From Epiperipatus broadwayi (Eukaryota; Onychophora; Udeonychophora; Euonychophora; Peripatidae): DNA of 64,000 bases. The stretch covers positions 122,001 to 186,000 of the forward strand of contig JAQFVV010000157.1 of the NCBI GenBank assembly GCA_028023455.1, given 5' to 3'. Below, one piece after another: positions 28,673-40,678 of the stretch. The notes beneath the pieces are model-generated. The model saw nothing but the letters and a program-made list of their open reading frames with translations. It did no database searches and was not told the DNA's origin. A program made the position numbers and the translations under genes. Each line of letters opens with the position of its first letter. The first letter of the stretch is position 1.

Positions 28673-31600
28673 TCATAGACTGGATCTCTGTTTCAAGTGT
28701 GACCATGTGGCTGCAAATATATCTGGTTGAGCTAGGATGCTGTCTCTTTTTCTTAACAGTTCTAGTTTTATTGAATATGTTGCTGGGTGGCGTCGAGGGT
28801 TATTGGCAAGTGCAAAAGTGCATCTGGTGCACCAGTAGGCATAAAGGCTGTATGTTGCTGCACGAATAGCAGGGTTATTGCCTTTTTTAAATGTATTTAT
28901 TATTTCATCTATTGAAATAATAGCCTTTCTGTATGTGGTAAACATTGTGCGACGTATTGTTTCTAGGGCACTGCAGGAATGAAGAAAATGATCTTGTGTC
29001 TCTTCTTCTCTATGACATAGCCCGCACATGGGGTCTATATTGGTATAGAATCTACGAAATCTAAGGAAATGGGTTGTGGGTAGAGCATTGAGATTAAGCT
29101 TAAGCAGAAAATCGAATAATTTTGGTTCTAATGATCATTTTCTGAATTGTTGCAGTAGTTGCCTGTTGTCTATTCCAAGAACTGATGGATGTAGATTGGG
29201 TGTCTGGTTTGGATGTAGTATATTGTAAATGTCCCAGTATGTATACTTGTTGTCATTATTGAGTGATATTTTGTTGTATATTGGCTTGAGTTCTTCAATC
29301 AGTGTGGATAGATATCCATATGAAGGGGGTGGTCTGTCTGTGGGTATTATACTGATTACACACTCCAGGTCTGGAAATCTTTTTATGGTTGCTGTTATTA
29401 GATTTACTGATTTCTGTGTGTAAAAAACATTGATTGTATGGAGTCCAAGTCCATTGCTATGTGGTGGTCTGCTCAGATTTTTTAAAGAGATTGCCACTGT
29501 CTTTCTCTTCCATATTAGTTTGTTACAGATTGACGAGATTTTAGATATGAATGTTTTTGCAAATTTGATTATAGGTGTATAGTATGTAATTTTTGTAGTT
29601 ATAAGTTGATTAAATAGTGCTACCTTTGCATATATTGACAGGTATGACTTTTCAAGTGAGGCTGTGATTTTTTCAGCATCTATTTTTAATTTATTTTGAA
29701 TTTTTTGCCTCATTCCATTGGTTCCAAGGTAGAATGGGAAACCAAGGAAAGCAGATGGTTTACCATTAAACATCTCTGTACAGTGCTTGCCTGTGTATAT
29801 TGACCATGCTGCAGTTTTATTTGTGTTAATTTTTAAATTAAAATTTGAGGTATAATTCTTGATTATCTCTTGTAATATGGGGAGGTTCTTTTTAGAGGGG
29901 AGGAAAACGGTTACATCATCCATATAGGCTATGCATGATATATTTAAAGCAGTGTTTGGAATTTGAATGCCTTTTATTTTTTTCTGTATCTCTATTAATA
30001 GAGGATTTATATATATTGTAAAGAGCAAGGCACTAAGGGGGGATCCTTGTGGGATGGATTGACTCGGTCTGAAGGCTGGTGATTTTTTTCCATTCAATGT
30101 GATGTGAATTTCACGGCTGAGTAGCAGATTTGCTATTATATATAGTAGGGATGGAGGTGTTGTTGTTTTTTTCAGCACGTCTAATAATTTGGCTATAGGC
30201 ACTGAGTCAAAAGCTGCCTCAATGTCTAGTTGAACTATAATTGGTGCATATTTCTTTCTTTTTTTTACTACTTCGATAATTGTTTTGTACATTAAGGCAC
30301 CCTGGCCAATGGATGATCCTTTTTTGGCATATTGTGCTGATGATAACACAGGGAGTATGTGTTGTTCTATTTTTTCCTTTATCACTCTTTCAAGAATTTT
30401 TATTCCTAAAGGTCCCATTGAAATTGGTCGTAGATTAGATAAAGATGATATTGCTGTTTGTTTTTTGTTAAATGGAACCATTGCAATTGGGTATAGACTT
30501 TGTATGTTGTAAATTTTTTGGGATATGTAATTGGCTAGATTGCACAGGTATTTTGCTGTGAAGTGACTAAGATGTTTGAACACAAATTTGGGAATTCCTT
30601 GTGGTCCTGGGTGACATGTGTTTGTTATTGTTGCAAGTTGAAATACAATGTCAGTTGTTGTTATTGGTGTATCTGTTTCAGGGTCTCCAAATATGTCTTC
30701 ATTTGGTATGTACACTCTCTGTTTTTGCAGTATTTTTTTAAAGTGTTGATATATTGGGTTTATCATGTTATGTCCAGCTGTTATAGAGCCATCTATTTCA
30801 AGTGCCATAGGCACTCTGACTGTGGATGGGTATCCCAATGCCCACCGTATGTATGCTCTGGTCCAAGTATGTTGTTGTGTAAGGCATATTTTTTTCTTTT
30901 TTATTGCTACATATTGCTTTAGTGTATTGCATGTATTGTTGTACATTTCTGTAAGTTTTTTAATTTGTGTTTGATTATCTGTAGTTGGTCTGGAAATGGT
31001 TATTCTTTTATGTAGTTCATCTGCCAATGCTAATAATCTGGTGGGGGGTGTTGAGTTGCAGGTAATATGATTGATGTTGAAAGCAAGTATATTGGTGAAT
31101 GCTATATACTTTTGTACTGGATCGAGTGACATGTTTTGAAGTTTTTGGAGCATTATATATGTTTCTGAATATAAGAATTCAGTTGTTTGTGCTGGAAGAA
31201 GTATTCGCATAGTCTTTTGGAGGGCTATTGTTGTATTTTGTATTTTTGTTAGGTCGAGGGTGATGAACTGAGCAGCATGATCTGAGATTATAGATGGACA
31301 GAGTTCAAGATTAAAATAATGATGTAACATTGGTGAGTAGAAACACAAATCAATAAGTGACTTATATCTATTGTTATTAAAAGATATTGAGTTTGTTGGG
31401 AGAAAACCCTCAGCACTCATAAGTGGGATTGTTATTTGATGGATCCATTTGGTGACAAAAGTTTGGTAGGTCATGTTGAAATCTCCCAGGAGTATTATGG
31501 GATTTGGTGTTGCTGTAAGCATTGAATTTATTGTTGCTATTATTCTGGAGATGATGACAGGGCCTGGTGGTATATATACAAATACTAGGTTAAGTGTGAT

Positions 31601-31909
31601 ATTTTTATGATGGAGTGTTAATAAGATAAGATTAGAGTCAATATATATAATTTTAAAAGAATCGAAAGGGCAGTTGTGTGAAATAATTATGCCTGTGCCA
31701 CCTGATGGTGATGATGATTGCCTTGAGCAGGCACAAAAACCTTGGTTGACTAAATATTTTGATGGATCAATTTGAGAGCTGCTGTATATTTTTGTTTCCA
31801 AAAGCCCCAGTATGTGTGGTTGTGTTGTATGTAACCATTTTTTGAGATCAAAAAGTTTTTTGGTGGCATTTAAGCCTCTAATGTTGAGCGATCCAATTTT
31901 TATCTTCAT
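28673..31909 (-). pseudogene. LINE ORF2 with one in-frame stop
   Basis: The frame runs 924 codons to a TGA at 29135-29137, then continues open in the same frame for 153 codons to 28673. Copy 1 has Trp (TGG) at this place, so a single G-to-A change explains the break. Endonuclease signatures: SLNIRGLN at the start, LLETKI, LLGDFN, LIDLCF and SDH. RT signatures: LRPISMGPL, LDIEAAFDSV, PQGSPLSALLF and YMDD (662-665, the same position as copy 1). The C-terminal zinc motif (CGLCH ... DHF ... SC) lies beyond the stop, near 28990-29029. With the stop, the RT would be made without its C-terminal region, so this copy is probably inactive unless the codon is read through. Confidence 0.9.
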
Positions 31910-31972
31910 GTTTTTAAATAATTTTTTAACAGGGTATTGATTTTTATTTTATTTTTAATACTAAATGTTTGT

Positions 31973-33580
31973 TTATATTGCAGTAGATGGATGCTGATAC
32001 ATATTTAAGACATTGTTGGGTTTATTATCAGTTTTTCTTTCATTTAATATTGCTTCAGACTCTATACAGGCAATTTGCGATGAAACCGAACAGGTGTCCA
32101 TTTGTTGTTGGCTTACATCCATTTCTATTTCATCATTTTCTAAATTGTATATGTCTGATGAGTTGTGCTTTTGGTCTGTTTTTTTTACCTTTTTGGATTC
32201 ATGGTTCTTTGGTGGTCGACCTGGTTTTCTTTTTCCCTCTGGTGTATTTTCTTGAATAGGTGGAAGAGGAGCTTCTATTGCATCCATTATGTTTGATGCA
32301 GTTTTGTTTATAATTGTAGTTTTTTTTATTATTGGTATCTTTATATTATCTGGATTTATATTTTCATTATATAACTGTGTGTGTTTACTTTCTGTTTGTT
32401 GATTTTTACTTGGTACACATTTTGTTTTATTGAGATGCTGATCCTGTGATGTAATTGCTGTATTTTGTGTTGTGGTTTCTTGAGAATTATTTTCGTTTGA
32501 ATCTTGGATTTCTGTGTTAGTTTTTGTGTTATTATTTTTTTGGTTGGTCTTTTGGATAGGCAATTCTGATCCATTATTATTTTTGTTTGTGGGTGTTTGA
32601 TCCTGTTTTTTTCCGGTTTCTATTATTTGGTTGCCAATGGATGTAGTGTTATTATAAATTTTATTTTCATCACTGGGTTGTTCTGGGGAGAGGATTTTAG
32701 TTTGTTCACAGTGATTGCTTTTTGTGTTATCGCACTGAGTTGCTAGGTGTCCTCTCTGTCCACAGCCAAAACAAAGTGGCTTTAGACCTCTTATGTGAAG
32801 AGAGAGTGTCGCTTCTTGATCTGTAATCTGTGTTGGAATCGTTGAGGCGTCTACGTTTTTATGTAGTTTTATTTTAAATTCAAAACGATTACTACATATC
32901 GGTATAGGTGTGTCTTTTAAATATATAGGCTGTAGGGCAATTACTTTTCCAAACGGGTTTATCATTTTTTGAAAATCTTGTACGTTGTATTTAAGATAAG
33001 TATTTTTAAGCACTCCAGTAATTATATTTTTCCGGTTTTCATCTATAATTACGAGTGCGTAATTATCAAGTGCTAAAATAGTGGATTGAAAACGTTCTTT
33101 TTGCTGCTGAGTATAAAAATCAATGGTTATATATCGAGTATTTGGGTGATCCGCGATACAAGAGATTGTTTCCCATAGTGCATTTTGCGTGATTGCTTCA
33201 TATAATAAAGCTTTTGGGAAACGATATAATGAGCATTGATTATCGGTTACTGCGAGTACTAACGAAGTTGGTGAAAAAAACCTGCGAAATGTTTCAAATA
33301 ACGTACGAGGCACCGTATTACTGAAACGGTCCGTCACATTTTCAAGCGTTTCTTTTGTCCAGATTGCGGCTGGGGGTTGATTTTCCTCTCTAGTGTTTAG
33401 ATCAAGATTTTTTATATCATTTGTGTTTGTTCTACGGAAGCGCGGTATTTGAGTTGGTGCTGTAGTATTGCTATTACTTTTAAGTACTTTTGCATACGAA
33501 ATAGGCGATGTTGAAACTAACGATGTTGTTAATTTCGTATTGGTGCTTAATTCGCTCACGCTTGATTGGGCAGTAGCCAT
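31973..33580 (-). CDS. LINE ORF1: RNA-binding protein with zinc knuckle and AT-hook
   Basis: An intact 535-residue frame. Residues 1-75 are Ser/Thr-rich and probably disordered. Residues ~85-260 form an alpha/beta region with two repeats of the RYITIDF / IITGVLKNTYLKY type, probably RRM-like. A CCHC zinc knuckle follows at 270-283 (CFGCGQRGHLATQC). The rest is Asn/Lys/Gln/Thr-rich with an AT-hook at 449-458 (GKRKPGRPPK; core G454 R455 P456) and more basic residues after it. In LINEs such proteins coat the element RNA and escort it to the target. The AT-hook is not a usual part of ORF1 and could favour AT-rich minor grooves such as (TTA)n; that role is inference. The decayed gene at 20025-22780 is a relative. 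Confidence 0.88.
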   Translation of the reverse strand: MATAQSSVSELSTNTKLTTSLVSTSPISYAKVLKSNSNTTAPTQIPRFRRTNTNDIKNLDLNTREENQPPAAIWTKETLENVTDRFSNTVPRTLFETFRRFFSPTSLVLAVTDNQCSLYRFPKALLYEAITQNALWETISCIADHPNTRYITIDFYTQQQKERFQSTILALDNYALVIIDENRKNIITGVLKNTYLKYNVQDFQKMINPFGKVIALQPIYLKDTPIPICSNRFEFKIKLHKNVDASTIPTQITDQEATLSLHIRGLKPLCFGCGQRGHLATQCDNTKSNHCEQTKILSPEQPSDENKIYNNTTSIGNQIIETGKKQDQTPTNKNNNGSELPIQKTNQKNNNTKTNTEIQDSNENNSQETTTQNTAITSQDQHLNKTKCVPSKNQQTESKHTQLYNENINPDNIKIPIIKKTTIINKTASNIMDAIEAPLPPIQENTPEGKRKPGRPPKNHESKKVKKTDQKHNSSDIYNLENDEIEMDVSQQQMDTCSVSSQIACIESEAILNERKTDNKPNNVLNMYQHPSTAI

Positions 33581-33782
33581 GATTTATTCTGACTCAAGTC
33601 AGTATTTTTTTATTTTTTTAAAAAAAGATATTAAAACACACCGATATTTTTCAAAAAACACTATTAATCTATTATATAATTCGATTTTTCCTGTATTATG
33701 TTTGTTTTGCGAATAACAAGTTGGAACAAAAGTAAAAAATAAATACTTACATCGGAGAACTTAAGGATTGCTTCTTACCTGG

Positions 33783-34612
<830 letters not shown>

Positions 34613-34643
<31 letters not shown>

Positions 34644-34684
34644 AGTAGTAGTAGTAGTAGCAGCAGTAGCAGCAACAGCAGCTA
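34613..34684. repeat. (GAT)n(AGT)n(AGC)n compound microsatellite
   Basis: GAT triplets, then AGT, then AGC/AAC triplets, ending near 34684. It joins the truncated LINE on its left. Confidence 0.9.
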
Positions 34685-35310
34685 CATATATAATAATTAT
34701 GGAAATAGACTTATAAGTTTGTTCCAATATGAATAGTTGCATAGGAAGAAAATGGAAATCCAAATGCCATATGGTTTTCAGTTACACAATATTTTCAAAT
34801 GCTAATTTAAATAATTTAGTATTATTAAAATGTCTAAATTGCTAGATTTATTTTAGTTTAGTATACAAAGAGAAAAGATCTTGATTTAATACTGACTTTA
34901 AAATATTGTTTTAAAATATAACTTTGTATACTAAGGCTATCAAATTTATTTAATTTATAGATAAAATAATTATCAAAAATATATACTGCATTGATTGATC
35001 ATACATAGAATTCTGAAATTCTTAACTTACTAGAATTTGTATGCACTGAGGCTGCATGTACATTTAACAGAAGTTTTTTGTTGTTGTTATATTTTGTTTA
35101 GGAATTCTCTAATAAAAGCTTGGGTGACAACTTTATGGATTACTTTATCTGCCTATATGATAGTATAGGCAATATAGAAACAATAAATGCATTGAATTTT
35201 GTGTGGTAATTCTTAAACAGTTTTCTTCATGCTTGAAATGAAATTCTCTCTGTATTTTATAAATAAATTGTCATTTTACTTAAGTCAGATTTCTTAGCAA
35301 GTAATATTGC
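34685..35310. other. AT-rich DNA, no gene seen
   Basis: No shared repeat or coding signal noticed. Confidence 0.5.
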
Positions 35311-35462
35311 ATTAAAACAGGCAAAACTTTCCATACAATAGTGCCACTCAGTGCAAGTCAGACTAATCAATGGATTCCAGAAGGCTTATGCATATAATCT
35401 CTATCTAGTATCCCCAGACTGGTTTCTAGCACTATTGTATGGAGAGTTTTGTCTGTTTTAAT
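35311..35462. mobile_element. Foldback/MITE-like element, AGGCAAAACT family, short copy
   Basis: Inverted ends of ~32 bases: ATTAAAACAGGCAAAACT at the left, and AGTTTTGTCTGTTTTAAT at the right (to 35462). The centre retains on the minus strand GAAACCAGTCTGGGGATA, the 3' half of the hammerhead seen in longer copies at 48-49 kb; the CTGANGA half is missing. Sequence to its right (ATCATGTGATGTTTAGTGG) also belongs to the family. Confidence 0.75.
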
Positions 35463-36514
35463 AAGTTATGAGCAAGCATAAGAAATGGTAATCATGTGAT
35501 GTTTAGTGGTTTAAGTATTGCATACATAATACTTGTGATTCAGATGAGATGCTTCGAACAGTATTCTTTAATCGCTTATATTTGAAAAATCTTTTTATCT
35601 CCTTATAATTTCATGATTTCAGATAGTGGCAATAGTGGCTAACCCATTCATTTATGGACAGGATCTTCTTAACATTCATTCTGAACTCTGAATACTGCAG
35701 CAAATAATAGTAAATATAGTAATAATTACATTTTCAAGTCTACAAAGGCATTTTATATTTACAAAATTTTATTGGAAAACAACTTTCAAAAACAAAAAGA
35801 TGACTTTTTATCAAGGAATAAAAAGTAATATGTTGTAAATTACATTTATTATATTTACTAAATGTATATATATATATTGTAACCATATATTTTAGTATAA
35901 AATATAATAATTGATGTAACTAGTATAAAAATTTTTCTTTCTTCTTTTGGTGATTTGATTGGCTTGATTTGCACTTTGAACAGATTACTCTCTTATATTA
36001 TTTTTAATAAATTTAAATTTGCTTCGTCCCATATACTAACTCATATCATAATGTTTAACTTTTTAAAATTTTTACAACACATTAAAATTTGGTAGAATAT
36101 TATAAATAATAATATTTTATTTTTATTTATTTAAAATGATCTTAAATTATTATTTCCATTGAATTAAAAAACCATTTGTTCAATTAAAATTAATTATTAA
36201 AAATAAATACAGTAATTACGTATGCGTCTCAATGTAATAAAAGAAAAGAGCGCGAATTTAAAAGGAGATCGTCTGTTAGTTTGCTTTTGGAGGGAGAAAG
36301 AAAAGAAAATGGTAAAGGCAAATGGTGTAAATTTGATAAGCTTATTTTAAAATAGTTAATAAGTAAACGGATTACCACAAAATTTGCTATAAACGTAAAA
36401 ATAACCTAGTGGTATTTAATTAAGATGAATTGCTAAATTTTGAAAGTCTGTTCAAGTCGGCTGGCCAAGTGGATCAAATCACCGGTAACAATTTTCCAAT
36501 ATTACATTTTTAAA
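35463..36514. other. AT-rich DNA, no gene seen
   Basis: Mostly A/T. A slightly GC-richer stretch with GAGCGCG lies near 36248-36300 and could be a promoter or 5' UTR for the candidate exon at 36515, but no core promoter motif is clear. Confidence 0.35.
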
Positions 36515-36558
36515 ATGTCGGAGCTTCCCAGTTTAAAAGAATTAATTGCAAGAGTTTG
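36515..36558 (+). CDS. Possible short first coding exon (weak)
   Basis: ATG at 36515 has A at -3 and starts MSELPSLKELIARV, followed at 36559 by GTATGT, a good 5' splice-site match. The composition (Ser, Glu, Leu, Pro) is more protein-like than the AT-rich flanks. No downstream exon was identified and the family is not recognised, so this is only a candidate host exon. Confidence 0.2.
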
Positions 36559-36564
36559 GTATGT

Positions 36565-37103
36565 TTTAAAATGTTTATTATTCTACAATTTGGAAAAATT
36601 AAATAAGTATTTTAATTACAGAAGTTTTATGAAAATGAAAATTTGTTTTTTTAAAAAAAGAAGAAGTTTAAATTAAAGTAAAATGTTAAAGTTGTCAGCG
36701 TAGCTAAATATTTCCGTTTCTAATTCTAATAAAATATAGTATTAATTGATATTTAACCTTACAATGCCAATCATATATTTGCTAGTTAATTTGTTTAACA
36801 TTTGGATAATAAACCGTCTTCAAAATAGTTAATCAAAGCTATTTTCTAATTTTAACGTCAGTTTGAAATGATTGAATTAATTGCTATAATTATTATTCCT
36901 AGATTTAAGCGTGGATAAATAAATATTAGCATGGATGTAATAAACTTGGAACATTTTTGATAGAGAAATGTAGAAATTAATAACTTTTGAAAAACATTTT
37001 CATTTAAGTTCTGCGAGTCATATTTTGAAATTGTTTCTTGTTTATGGAGCCACGTAAAATCGTTAATCTAATAGTGAGTATAATAGCTAACACAAATGGA
37101 TAA
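36565..37103. other. AT-rich DNA, no gene seen
   Basis: Possible intron if the exon at 36515 is real. No other signal noticed. Confidence 0.4.
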
Positions 37104-37325
37104 AATTGCATGTATGGAATTCAACCATAATTATATTTATTACTTCGTACATTTATTGTTCGACACATCGTACATGGAATTCACGGATCATATTTGTTGT
37201 TATAAAATGCTCTACAATCTAATTTGGGACACACACACCTGCTAAAATTCATATATTGAACTTTAAAATGCTATACATTTAATTTATATCACACACACCT
37301 CTTAGATTTTATGTATTTGATGAAT
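37104..37325. repeat. Diverged ~60-bp tandem units
   Basis: ATGGAATTCA occurs at 37114 and 37174, 60 bases apart. AAAATGCT with a following CACACACACCT occurs at about 37204 and 37265, 61 apart. These look like old tandem units of about 60 bp. Confidence 0.5.
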
Positions 37326-37741
37326 AATTCATTACTTAAATTTTATCGTTATATGAACTTGCATATGAAGTTCATAAGTTATATTTTATTAAGTTTAAAT
37401 TAATAGGGGTTGAATAAAATATTTATTCAAGAGAATAGCGCTTGCGAAAGGGCTTGAAAAGTATTAAATGAATTCATGAGATGTATCAATCTTTGTGAGG
37501 TATTTTGTGAGTCTTTCCAGATTTATATTCCTATACTAATATTACTTATATTATATTACACATGTTTTATTTAAGCAAGATAAATTAGTACATTAGCTGT
37601 CCTGATTAGTGTAACATTTTATTATGCAAGAACCCACATTTGCTAAAGTGTTAGTGTATTCTGAATGGTCAGAATAACTGAGGGGGATGATTTTGCACTT
37701 TAATGTGAAGTAAATAGTAATGTTGTTTTATAATCTTAAAG
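37326..37741. other. Unassigned intergenic DNA
   Basis: No gene, repeat or structural signal noticed apart from general AT richness. Confidence 0.4.
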
Positions 37742-37841
37742 GGCATTAATCTGTGCTGGTGGTTAATCCGCAGATTACTTAATTGCCAATTTTGTATTTT
37801 ACACTCATTCCTGCGCTGGTGGTTAATCCGCGGAATGGTGT
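37742..37841 (+). other. Two hairpins with the same 13-nt loop and different stems
   Basis: Hairpin 1: TAATCTGTG (37747-37755) pairs with CGCAGATTA (37769-37777). Hairpin 2: CATTCC, bulged T, GCG (37806-37815) pairs with CGCGGAATG (37829-37837), extended by ACAC (37801-37804) pairing with GTGT (37838-37841). Both enclose CTGGTGGTTAATC, 60 bases apart. Stem sequences differ yet pairing is kept, which suggests selection on an RNA (or DNA) structure rather than a simple repeat. The strand of any transcript is unknown. No known RNA family is recognised. Confidence 0.5.
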
Positions 37842-37855
37842 ACTTGTACTTATTG

Positions 37856-37940
37856 CTTTATGATGGTGTATAAATCCACAAAACGTTTAGTGTTATTTAA
37901 TTCCTTCGTGTAGATGAATACATCCACAGGAATATGTTTT
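37856..37940 (+). other. Related weaker hairpins
   Basis: A diverged loop word (TGGTGTATAAATCC) lies near 37863. At 37900-37933 ATTCCT, then GTG, then GATG pair with CATC, CAC and AGGAAT, giving a further stem-loop. They continue the ~50-60-bp series of the two strong hairpins. Confidence 0.35.
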
Positions 37941-39040
37941 ACTTCATAGATATAAGTTGGGCAAAGTATTTTAGTTAATCTGCTAAATCATCTTCTTTCG
38001 TTTGTAAGCATAATTTATAAGTTAGATCGTCAAATTGTAGCAGGACATTCTATTCAAATTACTTCCTAATAATTAACTGTCGGTTGATTATTATTTACCG
38101 GAGTGTAAGTTTACATTTTCATTTTATTTAATGATTACATTATAGCTAAATCCTACAGATATAATATTAGTTATTATATTATTATAATTTTACGGTATGG
38201 ATTTATTGAATCTGGAAATGACGTTAAATACTTCATGAGTTGATGTTGAATTTAGTATAATTTGCTCAAGATTCATTATATCAAATTGAAATAAGGTATG
38301 ATTAGGTTTTTAAAACCGTACCTATGATATGTTAGTGAAGAAAGTCGATGGAATTATAATTTATTTATTTTATTTGTTTATTATGTTTTTTAATTATAAC
38401 ATTGGAATTAATTACTTATTATTCATAATTTTGTAAATAAAAGTTGATTTATAATTAAACTTACTGTGCCGTTGCTATGTGTCATTTGTAAAATCAGAAA
38501 TCATAAACCTTGGATAGAGCATACATTGAAGTACATACTATCGTCAACATGATATAAGAGTTTATTGATATTTTGAGAAATCATTTAGATGCTTTCGTCT
38601 TTGGTAGTTTATGATGTGTAAGGTACAATAAAATCCCATTTACCTTTTCCATCATTTTGGCTTTGCGTAGTTGATTCTAGTATACAAAATAAATTGATTA
38701 TTAAACATGTAAACAGATTTATCAGATAATAACATGATTGAATATTTACTTAACGTTTTAAATTGTCATTTGTCAATATAATAAGAGTCTCAATGATATA
38801 GTAAACTATAAAAGAACCCAAGTATTTATGTTTATTCATTGCAAAGCTTTACCTGGACTAGCATCTGTATTAGAAATCATATAGATGGTTTAAAATTTCA
38901 TAATCTTATGTAATTCCACAAATTATGCCATCTTGTACATGGTCGGCCATCGGGTCTCATACAATAAAAATTGCAAATTAAGGTTTGAAAACAATAACAT
39001 TACACTTATAATTTGATTAAAGTATTTTATCATAATACTA
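37941..39040. other. Unassigned intergenic DNA
   Basis: AT-rich sequence without recognised genes or repeats. A small CGGT/ACCG hairpin occurs near 38079-38099. Confidence 0.4.
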
Positions 39041-39360
39041 TGGTAGTTCTTCGCGGTACACCCTGGCTGCGATCAAATTAAATCATCAAAGTTTAGGTTA
39101 GATCATTAGTTTGGTCTGTGGTAAGTTGTCCCAGATGTTGATTGTGGTCTTTCATGCGTAAAATAGATAGCATGATATGCTTTTGGATACAGCTCTTAAT
39201 AGCTGACAATGTGCAAATGGGAATTGATCAGTGATAGAAGTTAAGATTCTTAGCGCATTTGCGTTTCTGTAGTTGGGACCACACAATTTACGGTTACAAT
39301 TTTGAGTGCCGCAGCAGGTTCAGCACGATGGGTAGTTGAAGGGGCGAGCGGTTGGTTACA
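39041..39360. other. GC-richer islet, unassigned
   Basis: GC content and CpG count rise here. On the minus strand about 37 codons are open at 39250-39360, with an Ala/Thr/Pro-rich translation, but no family is recognised. It could be an exon, a promoter or an old repeat. Confidence 0.3.
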
Positions 39361-39397
39361 ATATATATATATATATGTATATTAGTAAATATTGCAA

Positions 39398-39612
39398 TCT
39401 GTCATTGGCCAGGGAAACATCTGAAGAAGAGAAGGAATAATACCGTCCAAAACATTGTGTACATACTAACCTGTGTGCTATTATTAACAGTTGAAGGGAA
39501 TTGGAAATTTAAATAAAATTTAAAACTTTTCTAAAGATATTAAATATTTATATGATGAAAATAATCCAACATATAAATACAACTAAAATGCTATTAACTC
39601 AAACCTTCAGGC
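39398..39612 (+). mobile_element. PLE-type 3' tail fragment with hammerhead-like relic
   Basis: It shares the tail seen after the PLE/tRNA-like modules at 43-47 kb: CTGAAGAAGAG, ACATTGTGTACATACTAACC, AACAGTTGAA, AAATAAA, and GATGAAAATAATCCAACATATAAAT. Neither the coding part nor the tRNA-like part is present. The hammerhead-like core (39417-39460) has lost the G of GAAA. Confidence 0.6.
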
Positions 39613-40560
39613 AAACAATACATTGTTTGTTTTTAAATGAATAATGGATATTCTTGAGATATTTTTTTAAAATCTAATATCCTTTTATTAATACCATAAC
39701 TAGCTTTGGATATAAATATATATTAGGAGAACTAATAAAATAATTAGCATAGTCATTTTTATGTAAAGTATACAAAACCAAAATGAATATGTATGGTAGA
39801 TTGCAGCTTATGGATAGTAATTGTAAGTTATTAATGTTAGTTTATTAAAACTTAAATGTATAATTTACCTTTGCCAATATTTATTAATTAAGTTCCGGGA
39901 AATATTCTCTGAAATAAATTAAGTTACAAGAAATCATAATTCCCGATCTTTTAAATTATTTGCTTCGTAAATGGCGTTGGGCGATGGATCAGTGAATTCT
40001 TGTGTAGAAATCTGACACCCTGTACTAAATAAATAAAAACTGATTCCGCCGGCAGTGTACATCATACTTAGCCATGCAAATCAGAAAATATAGCTATGTT
40101 TTTAGAAATATGAATGAAATATTTTTATTCTTCATAGCTTGATTATTTATTCTAGTTGGTTACTTTCAAAGATAAATTTTATTTACACTTTAAGAAAATA
40201 CAGAACATTAGTCCATATTCTAGGTCTCATTGGACTAATCACATATGACAGGTCAGAATAAATGGGTAAGGATTATAAATACAAACAAAGAAATGAAAAG
40301 GTTTACACTAAATACAATTTGACTATTGAATTTATCCAAGATTCCGATTACATTATACAAAGTCTGATAACACAATGCTGGGTCATAGATAAATCATTTG
40401 AGTAAATATGAAGTAAACAGGAAAACAAATATAAGTGGGTTACATTATAAATGAGTTACAATATAAATACATTACAAGTGTCAAATAGTTTTAAAAGCAA
40501 GAGGAAAATCTGAAGTAACAGTGCCATATAAACCAGTCAGTGACAAGTAACATTTACAAT
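39613..40560. other. AT-rich DNA, no gene seen
   Basis: No recognised coding region or shared repeat. Confidence 0.45.
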
Positions 40561-40570
40561 ATAGGATAAC

Positions 40571-40572
<2 letters not shown>

Positions 40573-40610
<38 letters not shown>

Positions 40611-40623
40611 TATTAGCTCTTTA

Positions 40624-40667
<44 letters not shown>

Positions 40668-40678
40668 TAAAGAGCTAA
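40573..40678. repeat. (TA)n with a 66-bp perfect palindrome
   Basis: TTAGCTCTTTATACTATA at 40613-40630 is exactly reverse-complemented at 40661-40678, with (TA)n between, so the whole 66 bp can form a hairpin or cruciform. Confidence 0.9.

Larger units (their letters stand above)
28424..33782 (-). mobile_element. Tx1/L1-like LINE, copy 2 (apparently full length)
   Basis: A minus-strand element of 5359 bp: a ~200-bp leader (33581-33782), ORF1 (31973-33580), a 63-bp spacer, ORF2 (28673-31909, one premature stop), and a 249-bp 3' UTR ending AATAAAG ... TTTGAAACA followed by (TAA)n. It is flanked by (TTA)n on both sides, so target duplications are invisible. The two-ORF layout, APE-type endonuclease and C-terminal zinc motif are those of the L1/Tx1 group. 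The leader and the start of ORF1 have more CpG than the rest, which may reflect an internal promoter. Confidence 0.88.
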
